DNA from: Bacillota bacterium
Lineage (GTDB): Bacteria > Bacillota > Clostridia > Christensenellales > Aristaeellaceae
Reading direction: 5' to 3'
DNA: 9,979 bases
Assembly: GCA_023392515.1 (NCBI GenBank)
Contig: JAEVYX010000005.1
Span: 1-9,979 of the forward strand
Shown: in pieces, positions 1 through 5,791 of the stretch
Position numbering within the stretch: position 1 is the first letter of the stretch
How the letters are laid out: each line of letters opens with the position of its first letter
Translations under genes and position numbers: made by a program
Notes under the pieces: model-generated
The model's input: the letters and a program-made list of their open reading frames with translations, nothing else
What the model was told of the DNA's origin: nothing
The model's database searches: none

Positions 1-2
1 AC

Positions 3-74
3 GCCGCCGATTTCGGATTTATAGTCGGAGGGGGTGCCCCTCCGACACCTTCCAGAGGTTTTTTGACAGTCTGA
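3..74 (+). other. Possible 3' end of an upstream plus-strand gene
   Basis: A reading frame open from base 3 ends at a TGA at 72-74, directly before a strong terminator stem, so it could be the last 23 codons of a gene that begins outside the window. Its peptide is Gly/Pro-rich (…VGGGAPPTPSRG…) and looks like translated hairpin DNA rather than a folded domain. A competing stop, TAG at 22-24 in another frame, would end a different frame (…PPISDL) before the hairpin. I cannot tell which frame, if either, is real. The terminator does support a transcription unit arriving from the left. Confidence 0.25.
24..66 (+). repeat. GC-rich perfect hairpin followed by a short stem and T-run
   Basis: A perfect 10-bp inverted repeat (gtcggagggg at 24-33, cccctccgac at 37-46) closes on a 3-nt loop. 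It is followed by a small acct/aggt stem and a run of six T at about 59-64. It resembles an intergenic hairpin unit or a first terminator placed ahead of the stronger one at 75-107. Whether it belongs to a dispersed repeat family cannot be seen from one copy. Confidence 0.45.
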
Positions 75-107
75 GAAAGAGCGCTATGTCGGCGCTCTTT
101 CTTTTTT
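75..107 (+). terminator. Rho-independent terminator, plus strand
   Basis: A perfect 10-bp stem (gaaagagcgc at 75-84 with gcgctctttc at 92-101) and 7-nt loop are followed at once by six T (102-107). This is a textbook intrinsic terminator for a transcript entering from the left edge of the window. Confidence 0.85.
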
Positions 108-255
108 GCTGTCGCAGATACAACGTCAAGGCATATCTGATTTCCTTTGATCATGCGTGTTAAGACAACATTCAAAATGAAAAGTATGCGATGCTTGTAA
201 TCGTATATCGTAAGACTAAAAAACTATATCGTAATCATCTCCACAAACGCATCAA
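108..255. other. AT-rich spacer without a convincing gene
   Basis: This lies between the plus-strand terminator and the minus-strand terminator of the transporter gene. I see no ORF with a good ribosome binding site; the small frame starting at 191 reads through the transporter terminator and into the transporter gene on the opposite strand. The only structure noted is a 10-bp direct repeat, tatatcgtaa, at 204-213 and 225-234, offset by 21 bp. Confidence 0.5.
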
Positions 256-289
256 TACAAAAGAGACCGCCGGATCTTGCCGGCGGTCT
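256..289 (-). terminator. Rho-independent terminator of the amt-PII gene
   Basis: A perfect 10-bp inverted repeat (agaccgccgg at 264-273, ccggcggtct at 280-289) has a 6-nt loop. Read on the minus strand it is followed by CTTTTGTATT. It lies about 40 bases past the transporter stop codon, as expected for the end of that transcript. The T-run is short, so termination may be incomplete. Confidence 0.8.
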
Positions 290-329
290 AAACGAGACAT
301 GAAATTGTTTATACAAAGGGGATGGGGGA

Positions 330-2069
330 TTATTCTACATCCTGCAATGCTGCATATCCTTCCTCACCGGTTCGTACCTTGATAACATTTTCCACATCGT
401 ATACGAAAATCTTGCCGTCACCAATATGCCCGGTGTACAGTACCTTTTTTGCAGTTTCAATCACGGTGCGGACAGGTACTTTACACACTACGATGTCTAT
501 CTGAATCTTTGGCAGCAGATCAAATTCCACCGCAACACCCCGGTAATACTCTGGCTTGCCCTTTTGCATGCCGCAACCAAGCACCTGAGTGACAGTCATA
601 CCGGTAATGCCGATTGATTCCATAGCGTTCTTTAGCGTATCAAATTTGTTTTGCTTGGTAACAATGGTGACCTTGGTCATTTTCACATCGGAACCGGTGG
701 CCTTCTTTTCTGTGGCAAGCACTACGGGTACGGCTTCATCCATCGTGACGCCGGCAGTGGCGGCGGTTACGGTTTCAGATGGCATACCGGTGGGCAGCAT
801 TGCACCCACTACGGGAGCTGGCATAAAATCTGCATAGGCGGATGCCAGGCCATGTTCTTCAATATCCAAGCCAACGATCTCTTCCTCCGGAGAAACACGA
901 AGGCCTATCGTCTTTTTAATTGTGAGGAATACAATGGTCATGGTGACTGCCACCCAAGCTGCGACGGATGCCACGCCCAGTGCTTGAATGCCAAGCATAT
1001 GGAAGCCGCCGCCATAGAAAACGCCGCCTTCCAGCGCGAAAAATCCGGTGAGGATGGTGCCCGCAGCACCGCACAGGCAATGCACGCCAACTGCGCCTAC
1101 TGGGTCATCAATCTTCATTTTCCGCTCCACAAACTCAATGCCGAACACGATGATAAAAGCGGAGATAAGGCCGATGAAGAAAGCGCCTACGGGGCTAACA
1201 ACATCACAGCCGGCGGTGATGGCTACCAAACCGGCTAGAGAACCATTCAAAGTCATGGATACATCCGGCTTTTTATAGCGGATCCAGGTTATTATCAACA
1301 CTGCAACAGTAGCCACGGCGGCAGCCAGGTTGGTCGTAACGAAAATGTGGCTCATGGATAGGAGTGCCGCGTCTTCAGTGGCGGCTACGGTTGAGCCTCC
1401 GTTGAAACCAAACCAGCAGAACCATAGGATGAATACACCCAAGGCACCCAGCGTAATGCTATGACCTAAAATCGCCTTAGGCTTGCCGTCCTTGCCATAT
1501 TTGCCAATGCGGGGACCTAATATTTTTGCGCCGATCAATGCGGACAAGCCACCTACCATATGAACAGCGGTAGAGCCTGCAAAGTCGTGAAAACCAAGCT
1601 GCGCAAGCCAGCCGCCGCCCCATATCCAGTGCCCGGAAATGGGATAGATCACCGCACTGATGATGGCACTATAGACGCAGTAAGAAATGAATTTTGTCCG
1701 CTCTGCCATAGCGCCGGATACAATCGTGGCTGCAGTGGCGCAAAAAACCGTTTGGAAGATGACAAAAGCAGTGGTGGGAAAGGTTAGCCCCTTCAAGGCG
1801 GCATAGTCACCTTTAATCAGAAAGTCTACAGCGCCGATGATTCCGCCCTGGCTTTGCCCGAACATGAGCCCAAAACCCAAAACCCAGAATACGATTGTAC
1901 CGATGGCGAAATCCAGCAGGTTCTTCATAATAATGTTGCCTGCATTTTTGGCGCGGGTGAAACCTGTTTCCACCATGGCAAAACCCGCTTGCATGAAGAA
2001 TACCAGTACAGCGGCTAAAAGAACCCAGATTGTATCCGTCGCCGAGAAGAGCTTTACTGCCTCAGTCAT
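330..2069 (-). CDS. amt: Ammonium transporter fused to a C-terminal PII (GlnB/GlnK) domain
   Basis: A 579-residue integral membrane protein that should conduct ammonium/ammonia across the cytoplasmic membrane and carries its own nitrogen-sensing PII domain. Residues about 12-388 form the Amt/Rh fold. I see the pore twin histidines H170 (TAVHMVGG) and H330 (VGVHCLCGAAG), the pore tryptophan W150 in WIWGGGW, and D162 in DFAGS. The conserved Amt tail (RVSPEEEIVGLDIEEHG) is at 391-407. A loose Ala/Thr/Pro-rich linker (about 410-463) leads to a complete PII domain at 464-579, with the T-loop (QKGKPEYYRG, Y509 at the uridylylation position of E. coli GlnB Tyr51) and the nucleotide-binding segments TGHIGDGK (546-553) and KVRTGEE (564-570). 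No cleavable signal peptide is obvious. The start is set by GGAGGAGG upstream. It lies downstream of glnN on the same strand. Amt-PII fusions are known in some bacteria, but ordinarily PII is a separate trimer that plugs AmtB. Confidence 0.95.
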   Translation of the reverse strand: MTEAVKLFSATDTIWVLLAAVLVFFMQAGFAMVETGFTRAKNAGNIIMKNLLDFAIGTIVFWVLGFGLMFGQSQGGIIGAVDFLIKGDYAALKGLTFPTTAFVIFQTVFCATAATIVSGAMAERTKFISYCVYSAIISAVIYPISGHWIWGGGWLAQLGFHDFAGSTAVHMVGGLSALIGAKILGPRIGKYGKDGKPKAILGHSITLGALGVFILWFCWFGFNGGSTVAATEDAALLSMSHIFVTTNLAAAVATVAVLIITWIRYKKPDVSMTLNGSLAGLVAITAGCDVVSPVGAFFIGLISAFIIVFGIEFVERKMKIDDPVGAVGVHCLCGAAGTILTGFFALEGGVFYGGGFHMLGIQALGVASVAAWVAVTMTIVFLTIKKTIGLRVSPEEEIVGLDIEEHGLASAYADFMPAPVVGAMLPTGMPSETVTAATAGVTMDEAVPVVLATEKKATGSDVKMTKVTIVTKQNKFDTLKNAMESIGITGMTVTQVLGCGMQKGKPEYYRGVAVEFDLLPKIQIDIVVCKVPVRTVIETAKKVLYTGHIGDGKIFVYDVENVIKVRTGEEGYAALQDVE

Positions 2070-2141
2070 GGTCCTATTCCTCCTCCATTTTTGTCAGGAC
2101 TCGCAATAAGAAAAATAAATAAGCGAGATCCGATAATAGCA

Positions 2142-2181
2142 AAAGGCGCGCATGCGGGATATCATCCGCATGCACGCCTTT
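2142..2181 (-). terminator. Long hairpin between glnN and amt (partial terminator or processing site)
   Basis: The outer arms aaaggcg (2142-2148) and cgccttt (2175-2181) pair, then one C/A mismatch, then gcatgcgg (2150-2157) with ccgcatgc (2166-2173), around an 8-nt loop. Read on the minus strand it sits 24 bases past the glnN stop and is followed by TTTTGCTATT, a weak U-tract. It could attenuate read-through into the transporter, giving more GlnN than Amt, or protect the glnN 3' end. I see no strong separate promoter for the transporter in the 135-base gap, so at least some co-transcription is likely. Confidence 0.6.
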
Positions 2182-2204
2182 GTGCGTCGATTGGGGTATG
2201 GGGA

Positions 2205-4292
2205 TCAGATGTTGAAGAGCAAATCCCCATAGGTGGGGTAAGGCCAATACTCTTTTGCCACAATGGTTTCCAATTCGTCTGCTACAGCCCGTAGCTCCGC
2301 CATGGCGGGAACTAATGTGTCACGGCTGTGCTTGGCGTGGCTGAGCAGGCAATCAAACCCATTTTCGGCAAGAGCATTGGAGAGCGCTTCAATCTTCTTG
2401 GTAAGGGAATCACACAGGTAGGACAGCTTCTGAAGCAGTGTTTCTTCGCTGATGCAATTCAACGTGGGCAAAAGTGCTTTTTTGCTCAAAGCCACATCGG
2501 CAATGGCTTTGGAATAGGCCAGTGTTGCGGGAAGAATATCCCGACGGGCCATTTCCAGCATGGTGAAGGCTTCAATGCTCAGCACCTTGCAGTAATTCTC
2601 CATGAGGATTTCATAACGGCTGTGCATTTCTGTCTCGCTGAATACCTTATGAGCGGTGAAAAGCTTAATGTTCTTTTCGCTTACAAAGTAGGGAAGCGCT
2701 TCTACCGTTGAGGTCAAATTGAGCAGCCCGCGCTTTTCTGCTTCAACAACCCAGTCTGCAGAATAGTTGTTGCCATTGAAAATGATGCGGTAGTGCGCTT
2801 TGAATTTCTTAACAATCAGGTCCTGCAGCGCTTTGGAGAAGTCGTCGGTCTTTTCCAATTGGTCTGCATACTGTTTCAAAGACTCGGCTACGATGGTGTT
2901 TAGGATTACATTGGGGCCGCTGATGGAGAAGGAAGACCCCAGCATCCGGAATTCGAACTTGTTGCCGGTAAAGGCGAAGGGGGAAGTACGGTTACGGTCG
3001 GTGGTATCCTTAGGCAGCGGGGGAAGCACATCCACACCAATGGTCAGGTCCTTCTTCCTGTGGCCGTTGTAAGGATTGCCGCTGATGAGGGATTCCACAA
3101 TTTCCGTCAGTTCTTCGCCCAGGAAAACGGATACGATGGCCGGAGGTGCTTCGTTGGCGCCCAGGCGGTGATCGTTGCCAGCACTGGCAACAGATACCCT
3201 CAACAAATCCTGATGCTCGTCAACGGCCTGGAGAACGGCCGCAAGGAACAGCAGAAATTGCGCATTTTCATAGGGCGTCTGACCCGGCTCCAGAAGATTG
3301 ATGCCTGTGTCCGTAGCCATGGACCAGTTGTTATGCTTGCCGGAGCCGTTTACGCCGGCAAAGGGTTTTTCGTGCAAAAGGCATACCATGCCGAAGCGGT
3401 TGGCTATCTTCTTCATCATTTCCATGCACAGCTGGTTGTGGTCGGCTGCCACATTGGTAATGGAGAAAATAGGCGCCAGCTCGTGCTGGGCGGGAGCCAC
3501 CTCGTTGTGCTCGGTTTTGGCAAGCACACCCAGCTTCCACAATTCCTCGTTCAGCGCATCCATGAATGCCTGAACGCGGGGCTTAATCACGCCGAAGTAA
3601 TGGTCTTCCAGCTCCTGGCCCTTGGGCGGCTTTGCGCCATACAAGGTACGGCCGGTATAGATAAGGTCTTTGCGCTTTTCATACAGCGCTTTATCAATCA
3701 GGAAATACTCCTGCTCCGGCCCTACGGTGGTGATCACATGCTTCGCTTCATCATGGCCAAACAGCTTCAAAACCCGCAAGGCCTGCTTGCTAAGCACTTC
3801 CATGGAGCGAAGAAGCGGCGTCTTTTTGTCCAGAGCTTCTCCGCCGTAAGAGCAGAATGCGGTGGGAATGCAAAGCACCTTATCCTTGATAAAAGCGTAG
3901 GAGGTTGGATCCCACGCGGTGTAGCCGCGGGCTTCGAAGGTAGCACGCAGTCCGCCGGAGGGGAAGGAGGATGCGTCGGGTTCACCTTTGACCAGCTCTT
4001 TGCCGCTGAACTCAAGGATGACGCTGCCACCCTTTACCGGAGTAATGAAACTGTCATGCTTTTCCGCGGTGATACCGGTCATGGGCTGGAACCAGTGGGT
4101 ATAATGGGTAACACCCTTCTCCACTGCCCAATCTTTCATGGCGTTAGCCACCACGTTGGCCACTTGGGGTTCCAAAGGCTTACCTTCATCGATGGTCTTT
4201 AGCAATGCCCGGTAGGTTTCTTTGGGCAGCCGTGCCTGCATGACAGCATCATTGAATACCATACTGCCAAAAAGCTCTCCAAGATTCGCCAT
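2205..4292 (-). CDS. glnN: Glutamine synthetase type III
   Basis: A 695-residue cytosolic enzyme that makes glutamine from glutamate, ammonia and ATP. The length (about 700 residues, against about 450 for type I) and the motifs mark type III, the family first known from Bacteroides and common in Clostridia and cyanobacteria. Seen: GPEQEYFLID (181-190) with metal-binding glutamates, KTEHNEVAPAQHELAP (249-264), the signature NGSGKHNNWS (305-314), NRTSPFAFTGNKFEFR (424-439), and the typical C-terminus WPYPTYGDLLFNI. No motif is missing and the frame is unbroken. The start ATG at 4292 has AGGAGG 7 bases upstream. It is transcribed away from the glutamate synthase operon from its own strong promoter, through a structured leader of roughly 115 bases, and precedes the ammonium transporter. 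Pairing with the divergent synthase gives a complete GS-GOGAT cycle. Confidence 0.97.
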   Translation of the reverse strand: MANLGELFGSMVFNDAVMQARLPKETYRALLKTIDEGKPLEPQVANVVANAMKDWAVEKGVTHYTHWFQPMTGITAEKHDSFITPVKGGSVILEFSGKELVKGEPDASSFPSGGLRATFEARGYTAWDPTSYAFIKDKVLCIPTAFCSYGGEALDKKTPLLRSMEVLSKQALRVLKLFGHDEAKHVITTVGPEQEYFLIDKALYEKRKDLIYTGRTLYGAKPPKGQELEDHYFGVIKPRVQAFMDALNEELWKLGVLAKTEHNEVAPAQHELAPIFSITNVAADHNQLCMEMMKKIANRFGMVCLLHEKPFAGVNGSGKHNNWSMATDTGINLLEPGQTPYENAQFLLFLAAVLQAVDEHQDLLRVSVASAGNDHRLGANEAPPAIVSVFLGEELTEIVESLISGNPYNGHRKKDLTIGVDVLPPLPKDTTDRNRTSPFAFTGNKFEFRMLGSSFSISGPNVILNTIVAESLKQYADQLEKTDDFSKALQDLIVKKFKAHYRIIFNGNNYSADWVVEAEKRGLLNLTSTVEALPYFVSEKNIKLFTAHKVFSETEMHSRYEILMENYCKVLSIEAFTMLEMARRDILPATLAYSKAIADVALSKKALLPTLNCISEETLLQKLSYLCDSLTKKIEALSNALAENGFDCLLSHAKHSRDTLVPAMAELRAVADELETIVAKEYWPYPTYGDLLFNI

Positions 4293-4307
4293 ATGATTGC
4301 CTCCTAG

Positions 4308-4330
4308 TTATCATTACTCGCTTATGATAA
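4308..4330 (-). promoter_or_regulatory. glnN: 7-bp inverted repeat abutting the glnN ribosome binding site
   Basis: TTATCAT (4308-4314) and ATGATAA (4324-4330) are perfect inverted copies 9 bases apart. In the glnN mRNA this forms an AU-rich stem ending a few bases before AGGAGG. It could be a small operator or a weak structure affecting translation; there is no direct evidence for either. Confidence 0.4.
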
Positions 4331-4363
4331 GGGTTTGCTTTCCGTTAGGAATAGCTATAAAAG

Positions 4364-4405
4364 CAGACAAGGGTGCTGCGAGTATCACTCACAGCGCCCT
4401 TGCTG
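4364..4405 (-). ncRNA. glnN leader hairpin, candidate attenuator
   Basis: Minus-strand RNA from about 4405 to 4364 folds into a long stem: 3 bp (with one bulge), 11 bp (caagggtgctg at 4368-4378 with cagcgcccttg at 4392-4402, one G-U pair), one mismatch, then 4 bp (gagt/actc) on a 3-base loop. It is followed by CTTTTA. The predicted transcript start is about 4408, so the hairpin begins only a few bases into the message. It resembles an intrinsic terminator used as an attenuator, but the U-run is only four long; a 5' stabilising hairpin is the alternative. No known riboswitch consensus was recognised. Confidence 0.45.
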
Positions 4406-4415
4406 TATGAAGAGC

Positions 4416-4444
4416 AGTATAGCTTTTTTTTCATCGTATGTCAA
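4416..4444 (-). promoter_or_regulatory. glnN: glnN promoter (-35 TTGACA, 17 bp, -10 TATACT)
   Basis: On the minus strand TTGACA (4444-4439) and TATACT (4421-4416) are separated by exactly 17 bases, with an A-tract in the spacer. This is a near-consensus housekeeping promoter. Start of transcription is expected near 4408, giving a leader of roughly 115 bases. Confidence 0.85.
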
Positions 4445-4471
4445 CCCTGATTTTTAGTTCTTTCTTGTATT

Positions 4472-4538
4472 CATTTTGCATTTACGTTTGATAGTACTTT
4501 CACAAAAATGAAGTGCAGAGAAAAAACATTGCAAAATG
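4472..4538. promoter_or_regulatory. Nested dyad between the divergent promoters, candidate operator
   Basis: CATTTTGCA (4472-4480) and TGCAAAATG (4530-4538) are perfect 9-bp inverted copies. Inside them TTCA (4499-4502) and TGAA (4509-4512), flanked by ACT and AGT, form a second dyad with nearly the same centre (about 4505). The right outer arm ends one base before the -35 box of the synthase operon, and the left arm lies 28 bases beyond the glnN -35 box. This suits a regulator acting on both promoters, such as a LysR-type or other nitrogen regulator. The identity of the regulator is not known. Confidence 0.45.
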
Positions 4539-4539
4539 C

Positions 4540-4568
4540 TTGACGTGCTCCCTATCTCATACTATACT
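4540..4568 (+). promoter_or_regulatory. Glutamate synthase operon promoter (TTGACG, 17 bp, TATACT)
   Basis: TTGACG (4540-4545) and TATACT (4563-4568) are spaced by 17 bases. Transcription should begin near 4575. This also rules out a translation start at 4536, which would lie upstream of the transcript. The leader to the true start at 4662 is about 86 bases. Confidence 0.85.
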
Positions 4569-4661
4569 ATCAACTACCGCGGACAACGGTGTTCTCCGGC
4601 AGCTTTGCATCATCATGTGGGCTTTCGGCAAACGCCAATTTGCATGAAGGAGGCAAGCATT

Positions 4662-5789
4662 ATGCAAAATGAGGAAAACCCATTCCAACGACGCGTACAG
4701 GGGCCCCGGGAAGGGGAAACACGAATTCCGTCTGGCTGCGCCATTTGCGGCATTTTTTCCCGCTCCGGTAAGCCCATCAATGGTGATGAGTCAATCCGAT
4801 CCATGATACCTATGCATGATCGTTCTAACGGTTTGGGCGGTGGGTTTGCTGGATACGGCATCTATCCTCAATATAAGGATTATTACGCTTTCCATGTGTT
4901 TTATGATGATACGACGTCCAAAGAACTCTGTGAGGAATTTCTGGATCGTCATTATGATATCGCGTCAGCTTCTAAAATTCCCGTGCGTCCTATACCGCAG
5001 ATCAAAGACGGCCCGCTGATCTGGCGGTATTTTGTGATTCCTCAGCCAACGGAGCTTAACAAAAGCCAGCTGGATGAAAAAGAATTCGTGGCCCGCACCG
5101 TACTCCATATCAATGCGAAGGTACAGGGGGCTTACGTTTTTTCAAGCGGGAAAAATATGGGTGTGTTCAAAGGTGTTGGGTATCCGGAGGATATCGGAAG
5201 GTATTTTCGCCTGGAGGAGTATGAAGGCACCTGCTGGACGGCTCATGGCCGATATCCCACAAACACGCCCGGATGGTGGGGCGGCGCCCATCCCTTTGCC
5301 CTGCTGGATACGACGGTTGTGCACAACGGGGAAATCTCTTCTTATGATGCGAACCGTCGCTGCATGGAGATGTTTGGTTATGACTGCACGCTCCTCACTG
5401 ATACTGAAGTCATTGCTTATATGTTGGACTATCTGACAAGGCGCCAGGGCTTAACCCTCAAAGAAACCGCCAGCGTGATTGCGGCTCCCTTTTGGACTAC
5501 TATTGACCATAAGCCGGAAGCGGAGAAAAAGCGCTTGACCTTGTTGCGCAATTTGTACTCCAGCATGCTCATCACCGGACCATTTTCTATATTGGTGGGC
5601 TTTGAAAACGGCATGATGGCGCTGAATGACCGGCTGAAATTGCGTTCCATGGTAGTGGGGGAAAAGGGTGACAGGGTGTATGTGGCCAGCGAAGAATGCG
5701 CCATCCGCACCCTTTCGCCGGAGCTTGATAAATTCTGGTCGCCCAAGGGTGGGGAAGCCGTTATTTTTACCCGTGAGGAGGTGCTTTAA
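4662..5789 (+). CDS. Glutamate synthase, glutamine amidotransferase subunit (class II GATase)
   Basis: A 375-residue stand-alone glutaminase subunit that hydrolyses glutamine and releases ammonia for the synthase subunit. It is an Ntn-type amidotransferase: the probable nucleophile is C29 in CGIF, followed by NGLGGGFAGYG (56-66), GRYPTNT (196-202), AHPF (209-212), HNGE (221-224) and TDTE (246-249). The 28 residues before C29 would have to be removed to free its amino group, as with the GltB propeptide of known glutamate synthases; C26 nearby is a less likely nucleophile. The start at 4662 is chosen because GAAGGAGG ends 8 bases upstream; a longer frame from 4536 starts before the promoter. 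It is first in a five-gene operon, and the next gene starts 2 bases after its stop. It corresponds to the N-terminal domain of the E. coli GltB large subunit. Confidence 0.92.
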   Translation: MQNEENPFQRRVQGPREGETRIPSGCAICGIFSRSGKPINGDESIRSMIPMHDRSNGLGGGFAGYGIYPQYKDYYAFHVFYDDTTSKELCEEFLDRHYDIASASKIPVRPIPQIKDGPLIWRYFVIPQPTELNKSQLDEKEFVARTVLHINAKVQGAYVFSSGKNMGVFKGVGYPEDIGRYFRLEEYEGTCWTAHGRYPTNTPGWWGGAHPFALLDTTVVHNGEISSYDANRRCMEMFGYDCTLLTDTEVIAYMLDYLTRRQGLTLKETASVIAAPFWTTIDHKPEAEKKRLTLLRNLYSSMLITGPFSILVGFENGMMALNDRLKLRSMVVGEKGDRVYVASEECAIRTLSPELDKFWSPKGGEAVIFTREEVL

Positions 5790-5791
5790 GG

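Larger units (their letters stand above)
4293..4661. promoter_or_regulatory. Divergent control region between glnN and the glutamate synthase operon
   Basis: This 369-base gene-free stretch holds, left to right: an inverted repeat next to the glnN ribosome binding site, a leader hairpin, the glnN promoter (minus strand), a nested dyad in about 95 bases between the two -35 boxes, the synthase promoter (plus strand), and a leader of about 85 bases for the synthase operon. The parts are listed separately. No small ORF with a ribosome binding site stands out. Confidence 0.8.

Noticed and set aside
191..382. Small plus-strand ORF of 63 codons
   Set aside because: No ribosome binding site, runs through the transporter terminator and into the antisense of the transporter gene; composition looks random.
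651..1238. Plus-strand open frame of 195 codons opposite the ammonium transporter
   Set aside because: It mirrors the transporter coding sequence and has no independent support.
3060..4202. Plus-strand open frame of 380 codons opposite glnN
   Set aside because: It is antisense to a fully conserved type III glutamine synthetase; no recognisable domain or ribosome binding site.
4364..4405. ANTAR-protein target or glutamine riboswitch in the glnN leader
   Set aside because: ANTAR targets need paired stems with hexanucleotide loops; here the loop has three bases. No glutamine riboswitch core was recognised.
4439..4568. GlnR/TnrA box (TGTNA-N7-TNACA) in the divergent promoter region
   Set aside because: TGTCA occurs at 4439-4443 but the matching right half is absent; it is simply the complement of the glnN -35 box.
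4536..4661. A longer N-terminus for the amidotransferase, starting at 4536
   Set aside because: The -35 and -10 boxes (4540-4568) lie inside this segment, so it would not be transcribed, and a strong ribosome binding site precedes the ATG at 4662.
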